A model generated the notes under the pieces. It did not search any database, was not told the origin of the DNA, and saw only the letters and a list, made by a program, of their open reading frames with translations. From the NCBI RefSeq assembly GCF_040681875.1, contig NZ_JBFAZP010000001.1, positions 124,001 through 188,000 on the forward strand: a stretch of 64,000 nucleotides of DNA. Reading direction: 5' to 3'. Positions 55,375 to 64,000 of this stretch are shown here, in pieces; within the stretch, counting starts at the first letter, position 1; each line of letters starts with the position of its first letter. Source of the DNA: Longispora sp040681875. Lineage in GTDB: Bacteria; Actinomycetota; Actinomycetes; Mycobacteriales; Micromonosporaceae. The position numbers and the translations under genes were made by a program.

Positions 55375-57969
55375 CTACAGCGTCAGGGTCCAGCTGTCGA
55401 TCGTGCCGACGTCGGCCGCCGCGGCGTCCTGGACCTGGAGCTTCCAGGTGCCGTTGCGGACCTCGGTGGACAGGTTGACCGTGTAGGTCTGGTTGATGTT
55501 GTCGGCGCTGCCGCCGGCCCGGTTGTGCAGGATGTACGTCGAGCCGTCCGGCGCGACGAGCGTGACGACCAGGTCACCGATGTAGGTGTGCAGGATGCTC
55601 ACCGCGACCGTGCTGGTGGCCGAGGCGTTGCCCGTGCAGCCCGCGAGCACGATGCTGCTGGACACCGTGGCGTTGTCGGGGATGGCCACGTCGTTCCCGT
55701 TGGTGCCGGAGCAGCCGACCGGCCCGCCGCCGCCCAGGTTCAGCGTCCACGTGTCGATCGTGCCCACGTCGGCGGTCGCCGCGTCCTGGACCTGGAGCTT
55801 CCACGCGCCGTTGGCGACCTCGCTGGACAGGTTCACCGTGTAGGTCTGGATGATGTTGTCGGCGCTGCCGCCGGCCCGGTTGTGCAGCACGTAGGCCGTG
55901 CCGTCGGGGGCGACGAGGCTGACGACCAGGTCACCGATGTAGGTGTGCAGGATGCTCACCGCGACGGTGCTGGTGGCCGTGGCGTTGCCCGTGCAGCCGG
56001 AGATCACGATGGTGCTGGTGACCGTGGCGTTGTCGGGGATCGCGACGTCGGAACTGTTGGTGCCCGAGCATCCCGGCGGCCCGTTGACCGTCAGGGTGTA
56101 CGTGGCGGTGTGCACCGCGACGGTGCCCGTACCGGTGATCGTGATCGGGTACGAGCCCGGCACGACCGAGCCGGTCGTCGTGATCGTCGCCGTGGACGAG
56201 GCGCCCGAGGTGACGCTCGACGGGGCGAAGGTGACCGAGACGCCGGCCGGGGCACCGGTGGCGCTGAAGGTCACGGTCTGGGCGGCGCCGTTCGTGGTGG
56301 CGGTGCTGATCGTGCTGGTCAGCGAGCCGCCCGGGTTGACCGAACCCGAGGTCGGGGACGCCGACAGCGAGAAGTCCTGCGAGAAGCACGGCGCGTCGTT
56401 GCCGGCCACGTTCACCGCGGTCCACGCCGCCTGGACGGCCTTGTACTCCAGCGAGCAGCTGCCGTACAGGTCGGTGGCCGCCGTCAGGGTGTACGCCCGC
56501 GAGGTGTTCGCCGGCGTGGTCGTGTTGACGTAGGAGGTGTTCGACGTGAAGTACGCGTCGAGCGCCTTCCACCAGATCTTCTCGGCCTTCGTGCGGCCGA
56601 TGCCCACGACGCCCGGCGCGGAACCGCAGATCGGCGACGTGCCGTACGCGGTGGCCCCGGTGCCCTCGGCGAGGTTGAAGAAGAAGTGGTTCGCGACACC
56701 CGAGGAGTAGTGCACGTCGACGTTCTTCGTGCTGGTCGACCAGCAGCCGTGCGAGGAACCGTCGAGCGTCGGGTTGTACATGTACCGCAGCGGGGTCCCG
56801 TTGCCGTTGATGTCGATCTTCTCGCCGACGTTGTAGTCGCCCGGGTCGGCGGCGTTGGCGGCGTAGAACTCGACCATGTTGCCGAAGATGTCCGAGGTGC
56901 CCTCGTTGAGGCCGCCGGACTCGCCCGAGTAGGTCAGGCCGCCGGAGACCACCGACTCGGTGACGCCGTGGCTCATCTCGTGCCCGGCCACGTCGATCGA
57001 CACCAGCGGCTTGTTGTTGCCGTCGCCGTACGTCATCTGGGCGCCGTCCCAGAACGCGTTCACGTAGTTACTGCCGTAGTGCACCCGGCTCGGCACGCCC
57101 GCGCCGTTGCCGAAGATGCCGTTGCGGCCGTGCACGTTCTTGAAGTAGTCGAACGTCATCGCCGCGCCCACGTGCGCGTCCACGGCCGCCGACTGCCGGT
57201 TGGCGTTGGTGCCCGTGCCCCAGGTGTTGTCGGGGTCGGTGAAGTTCGTGCACGTCGAGGAGCCGTTGTTCATGTCGCACGTGTTGCCGTTGCCGTGCGA
57301 CGGGTCGATCATCGTGTACGTGCTGCCCGACAGCGTCGTGTCCACCGGCACCGAGCCGAGGTAGAGGCTGTTGCCCGTGCCGACGGCGTGCTTGACGTCG
57401 TCGAACGAGCCCCGCACCGCGCCCGTGCGGGCGTCGGTGACGACATGCAGCTTGCTCGGGGTCTGCCCGTCGGGAGCCAGGCCCTCCACGACCGTCTCCC
57501 AGGCCAGGGCGCCGCGGCCGTCGGCGGCGTCCACGATCAGCTCGGGCGTACCCACCTTGGCGGCGGAGCCGTGGAACTGTCCGCGCGCGGCCTTCGCGGC
57601 GGCGGCGGCGGGCACGTCGGCCCGGGTGCTCAGGGTGAGCGGGGCGGCGAGGCCGTTGCTGGCCCCGGTGAAGGCGCCACCCGCTCCATTGTGGACGATG
57701 AAGTCGCCACCGTAGACCCGCAGGCCCTGGTAGGTGCGCGTGTAGCGCACGTGCGAGGCCCCGTTGGGGTCGAGGACGGTGCGGTAGACCTGGTATGCGT
57801 CGCCGGACCCGCCGGCGAAGTCCGCCCGGTGGGCGGTGAGCGCGGCGGTGGCCGCGGTGAGGGCGTCACGTTCGGGGTTGTGGGGGGCGGCCGTCGCTGT
57901 CGTGGACACGCTGGCCAACAGGCCAGCCGACAGGACGACGACCCCCAGTGCGGCGATGGAACTTCTCAT
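55375..57969 (-). CDS. Secreted M4 metalloprotease with duplicated P domains
   Basis: The 864-residue protein has a signal peptide (about 1-29), an FTP-type propeptide (about 30-195), the M4 (thermolysin-like) domain with HEMSH (330-334) and the third ligand Glu356 in GGLNEGTSD, a beta-sandwich linker (about 525-625), and two P (proprotein-convertase-like) domains at about 625-740 and 745-864. The two P domains are nearly identical in sequence (both have LHTYIGDLVV and VQDA). It should digest proteins outside the cell. ATG at 57969 follows GGAG. Confidence 0.92.
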   Translation of the reverse strand: MRSSIAALGVVVLSAGLLASVSTTATAAPHNPERDALTAATAALTAHRADFAGGSGDAYQVYRTVLDPNGASHVRYTRTYQGLRVYGGDFIVHNGAGGAFTGASNGLAAPLTLSTRADVPAAAAAKAARGQFHGSAAKVGTPELIVDAADGRGALAWETVVEGLAPDGQTPSKLHVVTDARTGAVRGSFDDVKHAVGTGNSLYLGSVPVDTTLSGSTYTMIDPSHGNGNTCDMNNGSSTCTNFTDPDNTWGTGTNANRQSAAVDAHVGAAMTFDYFKNVHGRNGIFGNGAGVPSRVHYGSNYVNAFWDGAQMTYGDGNNKPLVSIDVAGHEMSHGVTESVVSGGLTYSGESGGLNEGTSDIFGNMVEFYAANAADPGDYNVGEKIDINGNGTPLRYMYNPTLDGSSHGCWSTSTKNVDVHYSSGVANHFFFNLAEGTGATAYGTSPICGSAPGVVGIGRTKAEKIWWKALDAYFTSNTSYVNTTTPANTSRAYTLTAATDLYGSCSLEYKAVQAAWTAVNVAGNDAPCFSQDFSLSASPTSGSVNPGGSLTSTISTATTNGAAQTVTFSATGAPAGVSVTFAPSSVTSGASSTATITTTGSVVPGSYPITITGTGTVAVHTATYTLTVNGPPGCSGTNSSDVAIPDNATVTSTIVISGCTGNATATSTVAVSILHTYIGDLVVSLVAPDGTAYVLHNRAGGSADNIIQTYTVNLSSEVANGAWKLQVQDAATADVGTIDTWTLNLGGGGPVGCSGTNGNDVAIPDNATVSSSIVLAGCTGNASATSTVAVSILHTYIGDLVVTLVAPDGSTYILHNRAGGSADNINQTYTVNLSTEVRNGTWKLQVQDAAAADVGTIDSWTLTL

Positions 57970-58091
57970 GACGAGTCTCCTAGCCGAGAGGGGCAGCGGT
58001 GTCACACCGCTGAGACATCTGTAACAGTCGATGTCTACTCGTGTAAAGACTCTTCATGTTTTCGCTGTGTCAACAACCTCTCAGCGGAGCG

Positions 58092-58595
58092 TCACTTGGT
58101 GTACTTCGCCACGAACCGCTCCGGATCCTTGTCCCGGAACGTCAGGCCCGCGCCCGACGGGTGCTCCGCGTAGAACGCCAGCCACTGCTGGGCGAGTTCC
58201 GCGCGCAGCTCGACCGTCGCGTGCCGGCGGAAGTCCGGCAGCGCCTCGTCCTCCTCCTCGCCGAGGTGCTCGGTGTTCTCCCGGCGGGCGTCCCAGACCG
58301 CCTTCCACCACGCGTCAGAACCGATCTCATGGGTACGCGACGCCGCGATCGCGTCCCGGATCTTGTTGTGGTCGCCGATCGCGTCCTCGGTCTCCTCGTC
58401 GGCGTCCGGGCCGCCCCGCCGGACCAGGTGCGGGTACAGGATCCGCTCCTCGGCCTCCGCGTGGATCTCCAGGTACAGGGCCAGCGGCTCCCACACGGCG
58501 CGCTGCTGCCCGACGTCGGCGGCGTCGTCCAGCCGGGCGAAGCCGCGCCGGAAGGCCGCGTGGTCGTCGAGGATCAGCGCCGTGATGTCGTCCAT
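58092..58595 (-). CDS. Hemerythrin domain protein
   Basis: The 167-residue four-helix protein has the diiron ligand pattern: His in LILDDHAAFRR, HxxxE in LEIHAEAEERILYP, His in IGDHNKIRDAI and HxxxxD in TEHLGEEEDEALP. It would bind O2 or nitric oxide, or handle iron. ATG at 58595 (MDDITALIL) starts the first helix; the frame upstream lacks support. It is a lone gene between the protease and the response regulator. Confidence 0.88.
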   Translation of the reverse strand: MDDITALILDDHAAFRRGFARLDDAADVGQQRAVWEPLALYLEIHAEAEERILYPHLVRRGGPDADEETEDAIGDHNKIRDAIAASRTHEIGSDAWWKAVWDARRENTEHLGEEEDEALPDFRRHATVELRAELAQQWLAFYAEHPSGAGLTFRDKDPERFVAKYTK

Positions 58596-58706
58596 GGTGG
58601 TCCGCCCGTCTGCCGGTGTCGTCAGTGCCACCAGGAGATATCCCGGGGCGGCCCGGGTCAAACATGCCGGCCGGCGGGTGCGGTGCCGGGCGCGGCGGAT
58701 CCGGCC

Positions 58707-58755
58707 GTGACGGGCGGGACCGCGTGACGGGCGGGGGCCGGCCGTGACGGGCGGG
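58707..58755. repeat. GTGACGGGCGGG repeats
   Basis: Three exact copies at 58707, 58724 and 58744, with a partial fourth at about 58763, lie between the hemerythrin gene and the response regulator. Spacing is 17 and 20 bp. No function is visible. Confidence 0.55.
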
Positions 58756-58783
58756 ACGGGCCGTGACCCGTGGGCCCCGGGCG

Positions 58784-59482
58784 TCAGATCCAGCCGTGCC
58801 CCCGGGCGACCCGGACCGCCTCGTGCCGGTTGGCCGTGCCCGTCTTCCCCACCGCCGAGGACAGGTAGTTGCGCACCGTCCCCGGCGACAGGGCGGCCCG
58901 GCGGGCGATCTCCTCCACCGGCGCGCCCTCGGCGGCCAGGGCCAGCACATCGGCCTCGCGGGGCGTCAACGGACTGGCCCCCGCGCTGATCGCCTCGGCC
59001 GCCAGCTGCGGATCCACGTACCGGCCGCCGCCGTGCACGACCCGGACCACGGTCGCGAGGGTCTCGGCCGAGACGGTCTTGGGCAGGAAGCCGCGCACCC
59101 CGGCGGCCAGCGCGCGCCGGAGGTGCCCGGGCAGGCCGTGGCTGGTCACGATCACGGTGCGGCAGGTGGGCAGCTCGGCGTGCAGGGCCGCGGCCACGGC
59201 CACGCCGTCGAGGTCCGGCATCTGGAGGTCGAGCAGGGCCACGTCGGGACGCAGGGCGCGGGTCATCGCCAGCGCCTCGGCCCCGGTGGCGGCCTGGGCG
59301 ACCACGAGCAGGTCGTCCTCCAGGGCCAGCAGGGCGGCCATCGCGCCCCGGACCAGGTGCTCGTCGTCGGCGAGCAGGATCCGGATCGGGGTGGCAGAGA
59401 CCCCGCCGGCTCCGGGGCCGGGGCCGGGTGCCGGGTCCGGCGGGCCGGCGCCCACCCCGGTCGGGCCGGGTGCCGGCGTCAC
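58784..59482 (-). CDS. NarL-family response regulator
   Basis: The 232-residue protein has a Pro/Gly-rich N-terminus (about 1-29), a receiver domain with the acidic pocket LLADDE, the phosphoacceptor Asp in VALLDLQMPDLDG, the switch Thr/Ser and Lys in IVTSHG and FLPKTV, and a LuxR-type HTH (LTPREADVLALAAEG, EEIARRAALSPGTVRNYL). It resembles DesR. GTG at 59482 overlaps the kinase's TGA, hence the long N-terminus; a later start is possible, but no ATG/GTG lies close to the receiver. Confidence 0.88.
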   Translation of the reverse strand: MTPAPGPTGVGAGPPDPAPGPGPGAGGVSATPIRILLADDEHLVRGAMAALLALEDDLLVVAQAATGAEALAMTRALRPDVALLDLQMPDLDGVAVAAALHAELPTCRTVIVTSHGLPGHLRRALAAGVRGFLPKTVSAETLATVVRVVHGGGRYVDPQLAAEAISAGASPLTPREADVLALAAEGAPVEEIARRAALSPGTVRNYLSSAVGKTGTANRHEAVRVARGHGWI

Positions 59483-60693
59483 GGCCGGACCCCCGGGGCC
59501 ACGGCCAGCGTCAGCGGTACCTCCGCCGCCAGCCGGAACCCGTCCGGTGGCCGCCGGCCGGCCGTCACCGTGCCGCCCAGGCCCCCGACCCGTTCGGTCA
59601 ACCCGGTCAGGCCGCTGCCGAACCGGACCCGGGCGTCGGCGGGCACCCCGTCGTTGTCCATGGTGAGCGTGACCTCCCCGGCCCCGGACCGGCGCAGCGT
59701 GATCACGCACGAACGGGCCTCGCTGTGCCGCAGCACGTTGGTCGTCGCCTCCCGCACCACCCAGCCGAGGGTGCCCTGCACGTCCGGGGGCAGGTCGCCG
59801 CCGTCCCCGACCACCTCGCACGCGATGCCGGCGGAGGCCAGCAGCGCCCGGGCCCCGGACAGTTCGACGTCGAGGTCGGCGGCCCGGTACCCGCCGACGA
59901 CCGCCCGGAGTTCCGCCAGGGACTCCCGCGCGATCCGGCGGACCTCCAGCATCTCGTCGGTGGCCTCGGCCCGGCCGCGCCGGGACAGCTGGGCGGCCAG
60001 TTCGGCCTTGAGCGCGACCACCGACAGGGACCGGCCGACCACGTCGTGCAGGTCCCGGGCGAAGCGCAGCCGCTCCTCGACGACGGCGAGCTCGGCCTGC
60101 ACGTGCCGGGACCGGTCCAGTTCCCACAGCACGCCGAGCATCCACGCCGAGACCCGGCTGATGACACCCGTGACCAGGAGCAGCATGGCCATGCCGACCG
60201 CCGCGCCCAGCGGGCCGGCATCGCCCGCGGCGACGGAGAGCGCGTACACCCCGGCGCAGGCGAGCAGTCCCGCGGCGATCGTGACCCGGGGCCGCACGGC
60301 GGTGGCCAGGGCGGTCAGGAACGCCACGATCAGCATCAGCGGGAGCGCCCCGCTCGGACCGGACGGCTGGCCCGGCGCGGCGTCCGGCCAGGCGAGCAGC
60401 GCGCTGGCGCACCCGGCCACCGTCAGGGTCCCGGCCCCGGCGATCAGGCCGAGCGGCCGGTCGCGGCGGCCGAGATAGTGGTCGAGGCCGGCGCGGACCA
60501 GGAACGCGCACACCAGGGCGTGCACGGCGGCGAACGCGCCCGCAGCCCACACCCCCGTCCCCCCGGCGTCGGCCCGCGCGGCCCCGGCGACCAGGAACGG
60601 GGCGGCGGCCAGGTTCAGGTAGAAGGAGATCCGGACGCACAGGTCCACCCGGGCCGCCAGGCCGCGCGAGCGCCACCACCCCGTCACGCCCAT
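59479..60693 (-). CDS. DesK-like sensor histidine kinase
   Basis: The 404-residue protein has five or six N-terminal membrane helices (about 20-175), a HisKA_3 dimerisation domain with the phosphoacceptor His in FARDLHDVVGRSLS, and a GHKL domain with the N-box VREATTNVLRHSEA and G1-like DNDGVP. Membrane sensing without an extracellular domain is typical of DesK-type kinases that follow lipid state. ATG at 60693 follows GGAGGG. It is cotranscribed with the response regulator. Confidence 0.9.
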   Translation of the reverse strand: MGVTGWWRSRGLAARVDLCVRISFYLNLAAAPFLVAGAARADAGGTGVWAAGAFAAVHALVCAFLVRAGLDHYLGRRDRPLGLIAGAGTLTVAGCASALLAWPDAAPGQPSGPSGALPLMLIVAFLTALATAVRPRVTIAAGLLACAGVYALSVAAGDAGPLGAAVGMAMLLLVTGVISRVSAWMLGVLWELDRSRHVQAELAVVEERLRFARDLHDVVGRSLSVVALKAELAAQLSRRGRAEATDEMLEVRRIARESLAELRAVVGGYRAADLDVELSGARALLASAGIACEVVGDGGDLPPDVQGTLGWVVREATTNVLRHSEARSCVITLRRSGAGEVTLTMDNDGVPADARVRFGSGLTGLTERVGGLGGTVTAGRRPPDGFRLAAEVPLTLAVAPGVRP

Positions 60694-60817
60694 CCGCGCC
60701 GCCCTCCTGTCGTCGTGTCCCCCGAGTATGGTCGGTCCCCGCCGGTGCCGGGCACCGACGGGGACGCTCCGCCGGGTGGCCCGTGGATCCTGGCCGGCGG
60801 GACCCACGAGCCACAAC

Positions 60818-61966
60818 CTAGGGCTGGAACAGCATTTCCGGGTACCGGGCCGACGGCCGGTCGAGCAGCCCCGAGTCCCGGCACAGCAGGTACCTGTCGA
60901 AGTAGGCCCGCAGGTAGACCCGCTGCACCGCGATCGACCGGTCCCCGTCGATGGTGCCGAGCGCGGGCTCCAGGTCCGGTACCCGGGCCTGGGGCAGCAG
61001 CACCTGGTAGTCGGTGAACGACATGTGACCCGAGCGGGCCAGTTCCAGGCGGTGCCGGGGGCCGCGCAGCCGGGACCACAGCGCCGTCCAGCTCGGGTCG
61101 TCGCCGGGCGCGCCGAGCAGCAGGAACGGCCGGTCCAGGCCGCCCTCGACGACCGTGCCGGAGACCGTGCCGTCCAGGTCGGCGCCGACCTTGACCCGCG
61201 GGTCCTCGAACATCGTCTGCGCGGCGGCGGCCCCGCCCAGGGAGTGGCCGACCATGCCGACCCGGGACAGGTCCAGGGCCCCGGCCAGGCCGCGCGGCAG
61301 CGGACGGCGTTCCTCGTCCGGGTTGTGCCCCCGGTCGAGGGCCGCCAGCCGGTCGAGCGTGAACCGGGTGTCGGTGACCCGGACCGCGAGGGCCTTGGCG
61401 ACGATCCGGTCCATGTCGGCGGGGTCGGTGGGCACGGGCAGCGCCTGCTGGGCGAGCCGGCCACCCGGGAACTCGACCACCCTCGCGTCGTGCGGGTGGT
61501 CGATCGTGACCACGACGTAGCCCCGGCTGGCCAGGTCCTCGACGAGCGCGGTGCTCGACGTGCGCTCCTGGCCCATGCCGGGCGAGTACACGATCACCGG
61601 GTGCCGGCCCCGGTCGACCGGGGCACCCGTGTGGGCGTGGGTGACGGGCAGCGCCACCGGCGAGCCGGGCGGGTTGAGGACGGCCCCCACCCCCGGGGTC
61701 ACCCACGGGGCGCGGGGATGGCCCCGGACGTCACTGGCCGGGTACCAGATCTGGACCATCAGTTCGCGGGCCGGCTCGGTCGGCACCCACGGGTCGGGGC
61801 GGGACCGGTCGACGAGGTGCAGGGACACGGTGCCGACCCGCTCGGGGCCGGTGGGCGCGGGCAGGACGAGCTGGAAGGGGGGCTCCGGGGTGGCCGGGGC
61901 CGTGGCGGGCAGCGCGTGGACGAGGCTGAGAGCCGACGCGAGGGCGAAGGCGAAGACACCACTCAT
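60818..61966 (-). CDS. Secreted alpha/beta hydrolase, PAF-acetylhydrolase-like
   Basis: The 382-residue protein has a signal peptide (about 1-23), a domain beginning with LMVQIWYPASDVRG, the oxyanion region VIVYSPGMGQERT, and the nucleophile elbow GMVGHSLGGAAAA with Ser. A late His is in RSGHMSFTDYQ and the acid is likely in ADLDGT. It fits the platelet-activating-factor acetylhydrolase/lipase family and may cleave lipid esters. It lies 125 bp upstream of the DesK-like kinase on the same strand. Confidence 0.85.
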   Translation of the reverse strand: MSGVFAFALASALSLVHALPATAPATPEPPFQLVLPAPTGPERVGTVSLHLVDRSRPDPWVPTEPARELMVQIWYPASDVRGHPRAPWVTPGVGAVLNPPGSPVALPVTHAHTGAPVDRGRHPVIVYSPGMGQERTSSTALVEDLASRGYVVVTIDHPHDARVVEFPGGRLAQQALPVPTDPADMDRIVAKALAVRVTDTRFTLDRLAALDRGHNPDEERRPLPRGLAGALDLSRVGMVGHSLGGAAAAQTMFEDPRVKVGADLDGTVSGTVVEGGLDRPFLLLGAPGDDPSWTALWSRLRGPRHRLELARSGHMSFTDYQVLLPQARVPDLEPALGTIDGDRSIAVQRVYLRAYFDRYLLCRDSGLLDRPSARYPEMLFQP

Positions 61967-62153
61967 GGGTACTGAGTCTTCGCGCCGGCCGACCCCGGCC
62001 GTAGTGCCGTTCCGCACCGGTATCGGTGAGGCTGTCACGGCCGACCGGTGACACCTGTCATACCCTCCCACGGCCTACACTGACCGGCGAGGTGACCGCC
62101 GCTGACGGCGGCGGCTCCCGACATCTGACGATGCCCGTGGATATTATTGTCTA

Positions 62154-63065
62154 ATGTGGACTTGGCTTGCTGCCGTCGCGTACGTCCTACTGACCGGGGT
62201 CATCACGTTCGCCAAGACGTATCTGGACGAAGCACGGGGCGAGAAACGTTGGGCGGAGCACCTGGCACGCGAGCGCGCCGAGGCCGAGGCCGACGTCGCC
62301 GCCGGGTCGGTCGACGAGCTGGACGTCCTGTCACTGGCCTACCTCGCGGCCGACGGCTGGAATCCCCGTGACCGGATCACCGAGGTGATCCTCGCCCGCC
62401 TCGTCACGAGCGGCATGATCCGGCGGCTCGACGAGAAGCGGTACGCCGACGACGAGCCGCGCTGGGTCCTGGAGGGCGCGCGACCGGAGGACCACACCGA
62501 CCTGCGCGACCACGACCCTCCGCGGCCGATCTTCGGAGCCCCGAACCCATCGCTGGTCAACGGCAGAGCTTTTCACCTGAGTGATCTGAGACCGACGGGG
62601 GCGCGGCTCGACAACAAGGTCGAGCGGCTGGCGGCCGCCGGCTACCTCCGCCCGGAGCGGCTGGAGTTCCCCGGCGAGTGGAGCCGGCTGCACCCACTCT
62701 CGGCCCTCGCGGCCGGTGCCGCGGTGCCGGTCGGCGCGTGGCTCGCCCTGGACCACGCCTGGTGGCGTCTGGCCGTGGTGGTCGTGTTCGGACTGATCGC
62801 CGGGTTCGTGGCACGCCCGCACATGACCTTGGGGCGCTGGCTGCCGGAGATCACCTGCCGGGGCGAGCGCGTCGTGGCGTTGGCCCGGCAGCGGTACGCG
62901 GATCTCGGCCCGTCCCGCCCGCGCGAGGAGCCGCGCACCGTTCGGGAGGCGGAGCTGGCCGTCGCGCTGTTCGGCACGTCGGTCCTGCACCAGATCAATC
63001 CCTGGATCGTCCTGGACCGCAGCTGGCGGCCACCCCAACCCGACACCTCGGACGGCCACTTCTAG
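62154..63065 (+). CDS. TIGR04222-like membrane protein
   Basis: The 303-residue protein has one N-terminal helix (about 4-20), a soluble part with a winged-helix-like pattern (VDELDVLSLAYLAADG, ARLVTSGMIRR) and two further helices (about 180-222). The pattern of an N-terminal helix, a small domain beginning ELAYLAGG and a second membrane part is seen in actinomycete TIGR04222 proteins; here the motif is LSLAYLAADG. Function unknown. ATG at 62154 is preceded by an AT-rich stretch and lacks an SD, so it may be leaderless. Confidence 0.65.
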   Translation: MWTWLAAVAYVLLTGVITFAKTYLDEARGEKRWAEHLARERAEAEADVAAGSVDELDVLSLAYLAADGWNPRDRITEVILARLVTSGMIRRLDEKRYADDEPRWVLEGARPEDHTDLRDHDPPRPIFGAPNPSLVNGRAFHLSDLRPTGARLDNKVERLAAAGYLRPERLEFPGEWSRLHPLSALAAGAAVPVGAWLALDHAWWRLAVVVVFGLIAGFVARPHMTLGRWLPEITCRGERVVALARQRYADLGPSRPREEPRTVREAELAVALFGTSVLHQINPWIVLDRSWRPPQPDTSDGHF

Positions 63066-63150
63066 TGGCGTCCCGTGATCACTCCCGGGTTCCGTGGTGG
63101 CCGGGTCACGACGATCGCCCGCCGCGCGCTCCCCCTGCGGGTGGCGACGT

Positions 63151-63654
63151 TCACGAAACGTGGCGGGTTCCGACGGCTGGTGGGCGCGGCACGGCACCGG
63201 GGGCGTCGCGCAGGGTGCGCAGCGCCCGGGTGAACGCGCCGGCTCCCCCGCCGAGGGTCGCGAAGAACGCCCGGTCGCAGGCCTCGACCGCGACCACGGC
63301 CCGGTTGGCCAGGGCTTCGCCCTCGGGGGTCACGGCCAGGGCCCGGGCCCGGCGGTCCGTCGGGTGCGGCAGGCGGTGCACGAGATCCTGGGCCTCCAGG
63401 GCGCGCAGCACCTGGGAGGTCATCATCGGGTCGGTCGCGGCGTGGTCGGCCAGGTGCTTCTGGGTGACCGGCCCGTCGGTGGCCAGCCACGTCAACGACG
63501 CCAGCAGCACGAACTGGACGTGCGTCAGCCCGAACGGCTTCAGCGCCGCCCGCTGGGCCGCCTGCCAGCGGTGGGTGACCTGCCAGAGCAGCAGGCCGGG
63601 GCTGTCGGCGGCCTCGGGGAAGTCGGTGGCCAGCCGGCGGTCGTGCCCGGTCAC
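63151..63654 (-). CDS. MarR family transcriptional regulator
   Basis: The 167-residue protein is a typical MarR: LTHVQFVLLASLTWL, the recognition helix KHLADHAATDPMMTSQVLRAL and the wing HPTDRRARALAVTPEGEAL. ATG at 63654 overlaps the TGA of the EVE-domain gene, so the two are coupled. It may regulate this operon in response to a small ligand. The C-terminal 15 residues are Pro/Arg-rich. Confidence 0.88.
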   Translation of the reverse strand: MTGHDRRLATDFPEAADSPGLLLWQVTHRWQAAQRAALKPFGLTHVQFVLLASLTWLATDGPVTQKHLADHAATDPMMTSQVLRALEAQDLVHRLPHPTDRRARALAVTPEGEALANRAVVAVEACDRAFFATLGGGAGAFTRALRTLRDAPGAVPRPPAVGTRHVS

Positions 63655-64000
63655 GCCGCGCCGACCATGGCCGCCCGGATGGACCGGAAGTCCTCCCGGG
63701 TGAGTTCGAGCAGACCCCGGCGCAGCGCGTACCCCCAGTTCGGGTCGGCGGTCAGGTCGAGGTCCGCGAGGTCGTGGACAGGGGTCTCCGTCGGGTCCGG
63801 CACGTAGCGGATCCTACGGCGCCACGGCTGGAAGTCGCCCTCGTCGGCCTGCCAGATCTCGTCGTCGGCGACCACGCCGATCGCGGTGAACGCCCGGAGC
63901 GGGTCGCCGCCGCGCAGGCTCGTGCGGGGCGAGTAGTAGACCAGCCAGTCGCCGGCGGACAGCCGGGCCAGGCCGGTCCGTTTGCCGTGGCCGAGCTGGG
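63651..64000 (-). CDS. EVE domain protein, N-terminus outside the window
   Basis: The visible 115 codons match the EVE (PUA-like) fold: LSAGDWLVYYSPRT, RAFTAIGVVAD, FQPWRRRIRYV and WGYALRRGLLELTREDF. EVE proteins bind modified bases in DNA or RNA and often travel with restriction or defence genes, though many are stand-alone. The start lies beyond 64000. The gene is translationally coupled to the MarR gene downstream. Confidence 0.85.
   Translation of the reverse strand, partial: QLGHGKRTGLARLSAGDWLVYYSPRTSLRGGDPLRAFTAIGVVADDEIWQADEGDFQPWRRRIRYVPDPTETPVHDLADLDLTADPNWGYALRRGLLELTREDFRSIRAAMVGAA

Overview
The window is high-GC chromosomal DNA with GTG and ATG starts, many GTGA/ATGA start-stop overlaps and third-codon-position G/C bias. 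It carries typical actinomycete families: an Asp23 operon, MEDS/STAS/HATPase partner-switching proteins, a DesK/DesR-like pair, an XRE-NACHT protein, an NB-ARC-TPR protein and a TIGR04222 protein. I call it an actinomycete (Streptomyces/Micromonospora-like) and cannot place the genus. No rRNA, tRNA, CRISPR array or intact insertion sequence was seen. All calls come from reading the sequence; no database search was run.

Layout. 1-9.6 kb is an envelope and general-stress block: an Asp23/Gls24 operon, topoisomerase IB, two MEDS-domain regulators, an anti-sigma-type ATPase, two STAS antagonists, a PAS-GAF sensor and a 47-residue membrane protein. A SigB-like promoter lies before the first MEDS gene, but no sigma factor is present. 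9.8-14.3 kb holds an S51 peptidase and a minus-strand operon with a 67-residue, eight-cysteine peptide, a TlpA/MauD-like thioredoxin, an ABC exporter, an S26 signal peptidase and a MauE-like membrane protein. This looks like a dedicated system for making and exporting a disulfide-rich peptide. 14.5-18.6 kb has two paralogous P-loop GTPases followed by a membrane-anchored NTPase with TPR/SEL1-like repeats.

18.7-33.7 kb is mixed metabolism and secretion: a beta-propeller protein, an MFS exporter with a perfect CIRCE element just upstream, two tiny genes, an XRE-NACHT-membrane protein, a gamma carbonic anhydrase, a MarR regulator divergent from an APH-like kinase, a Nudix protein, an AlaX editing protein, a secreted metalloprotease with Fn3 and ricin-type domains, a spermidine-synthase-like protein and a GNAT enzyme. 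33.8-39.8 kb is a YcaO (azoline-forming RiPP) cluster: YcaO, two E1/ThiF-like proteins (one fused to a SagB-type dehydrogenase), a second nitroreductase-like protein, a 65-residue precursor with six core cysteines, a 13-bp hairpin, and a PqqD-M50 membrane protease.

39.8-52.4 kb holds an M23 peptidase, a TolB-like propeller, a MOSC protein preceded by a probable SAH riboswitch and followed by a methyltransferase, a histone-like Lys/Ala/Pro-rich protein with a C-terminal helix-turn-helix, a lipoprotein inserted beside a gene remnant, an FAD monooxygenase, and a solute-binding/vWA pair. 52.5-64 kb holds an NB-ARC-TPR protein, an M4 protease with duplicated P domains, a hemerythrin protein, a histidine kinase/response regulator pair, a lipase-like hydrolase, a TIGR04222 protein, a MarR regulator and a truncated EVE-domain gene.

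The best candidates for undescribed biology are the eight-cysteine peptide operon, the YcaO cluster with its new precursor, the CIRCE-controlled exporter, the SAH switch before a MOSC gene, and the twin GTPase/NTPase-TPR module.
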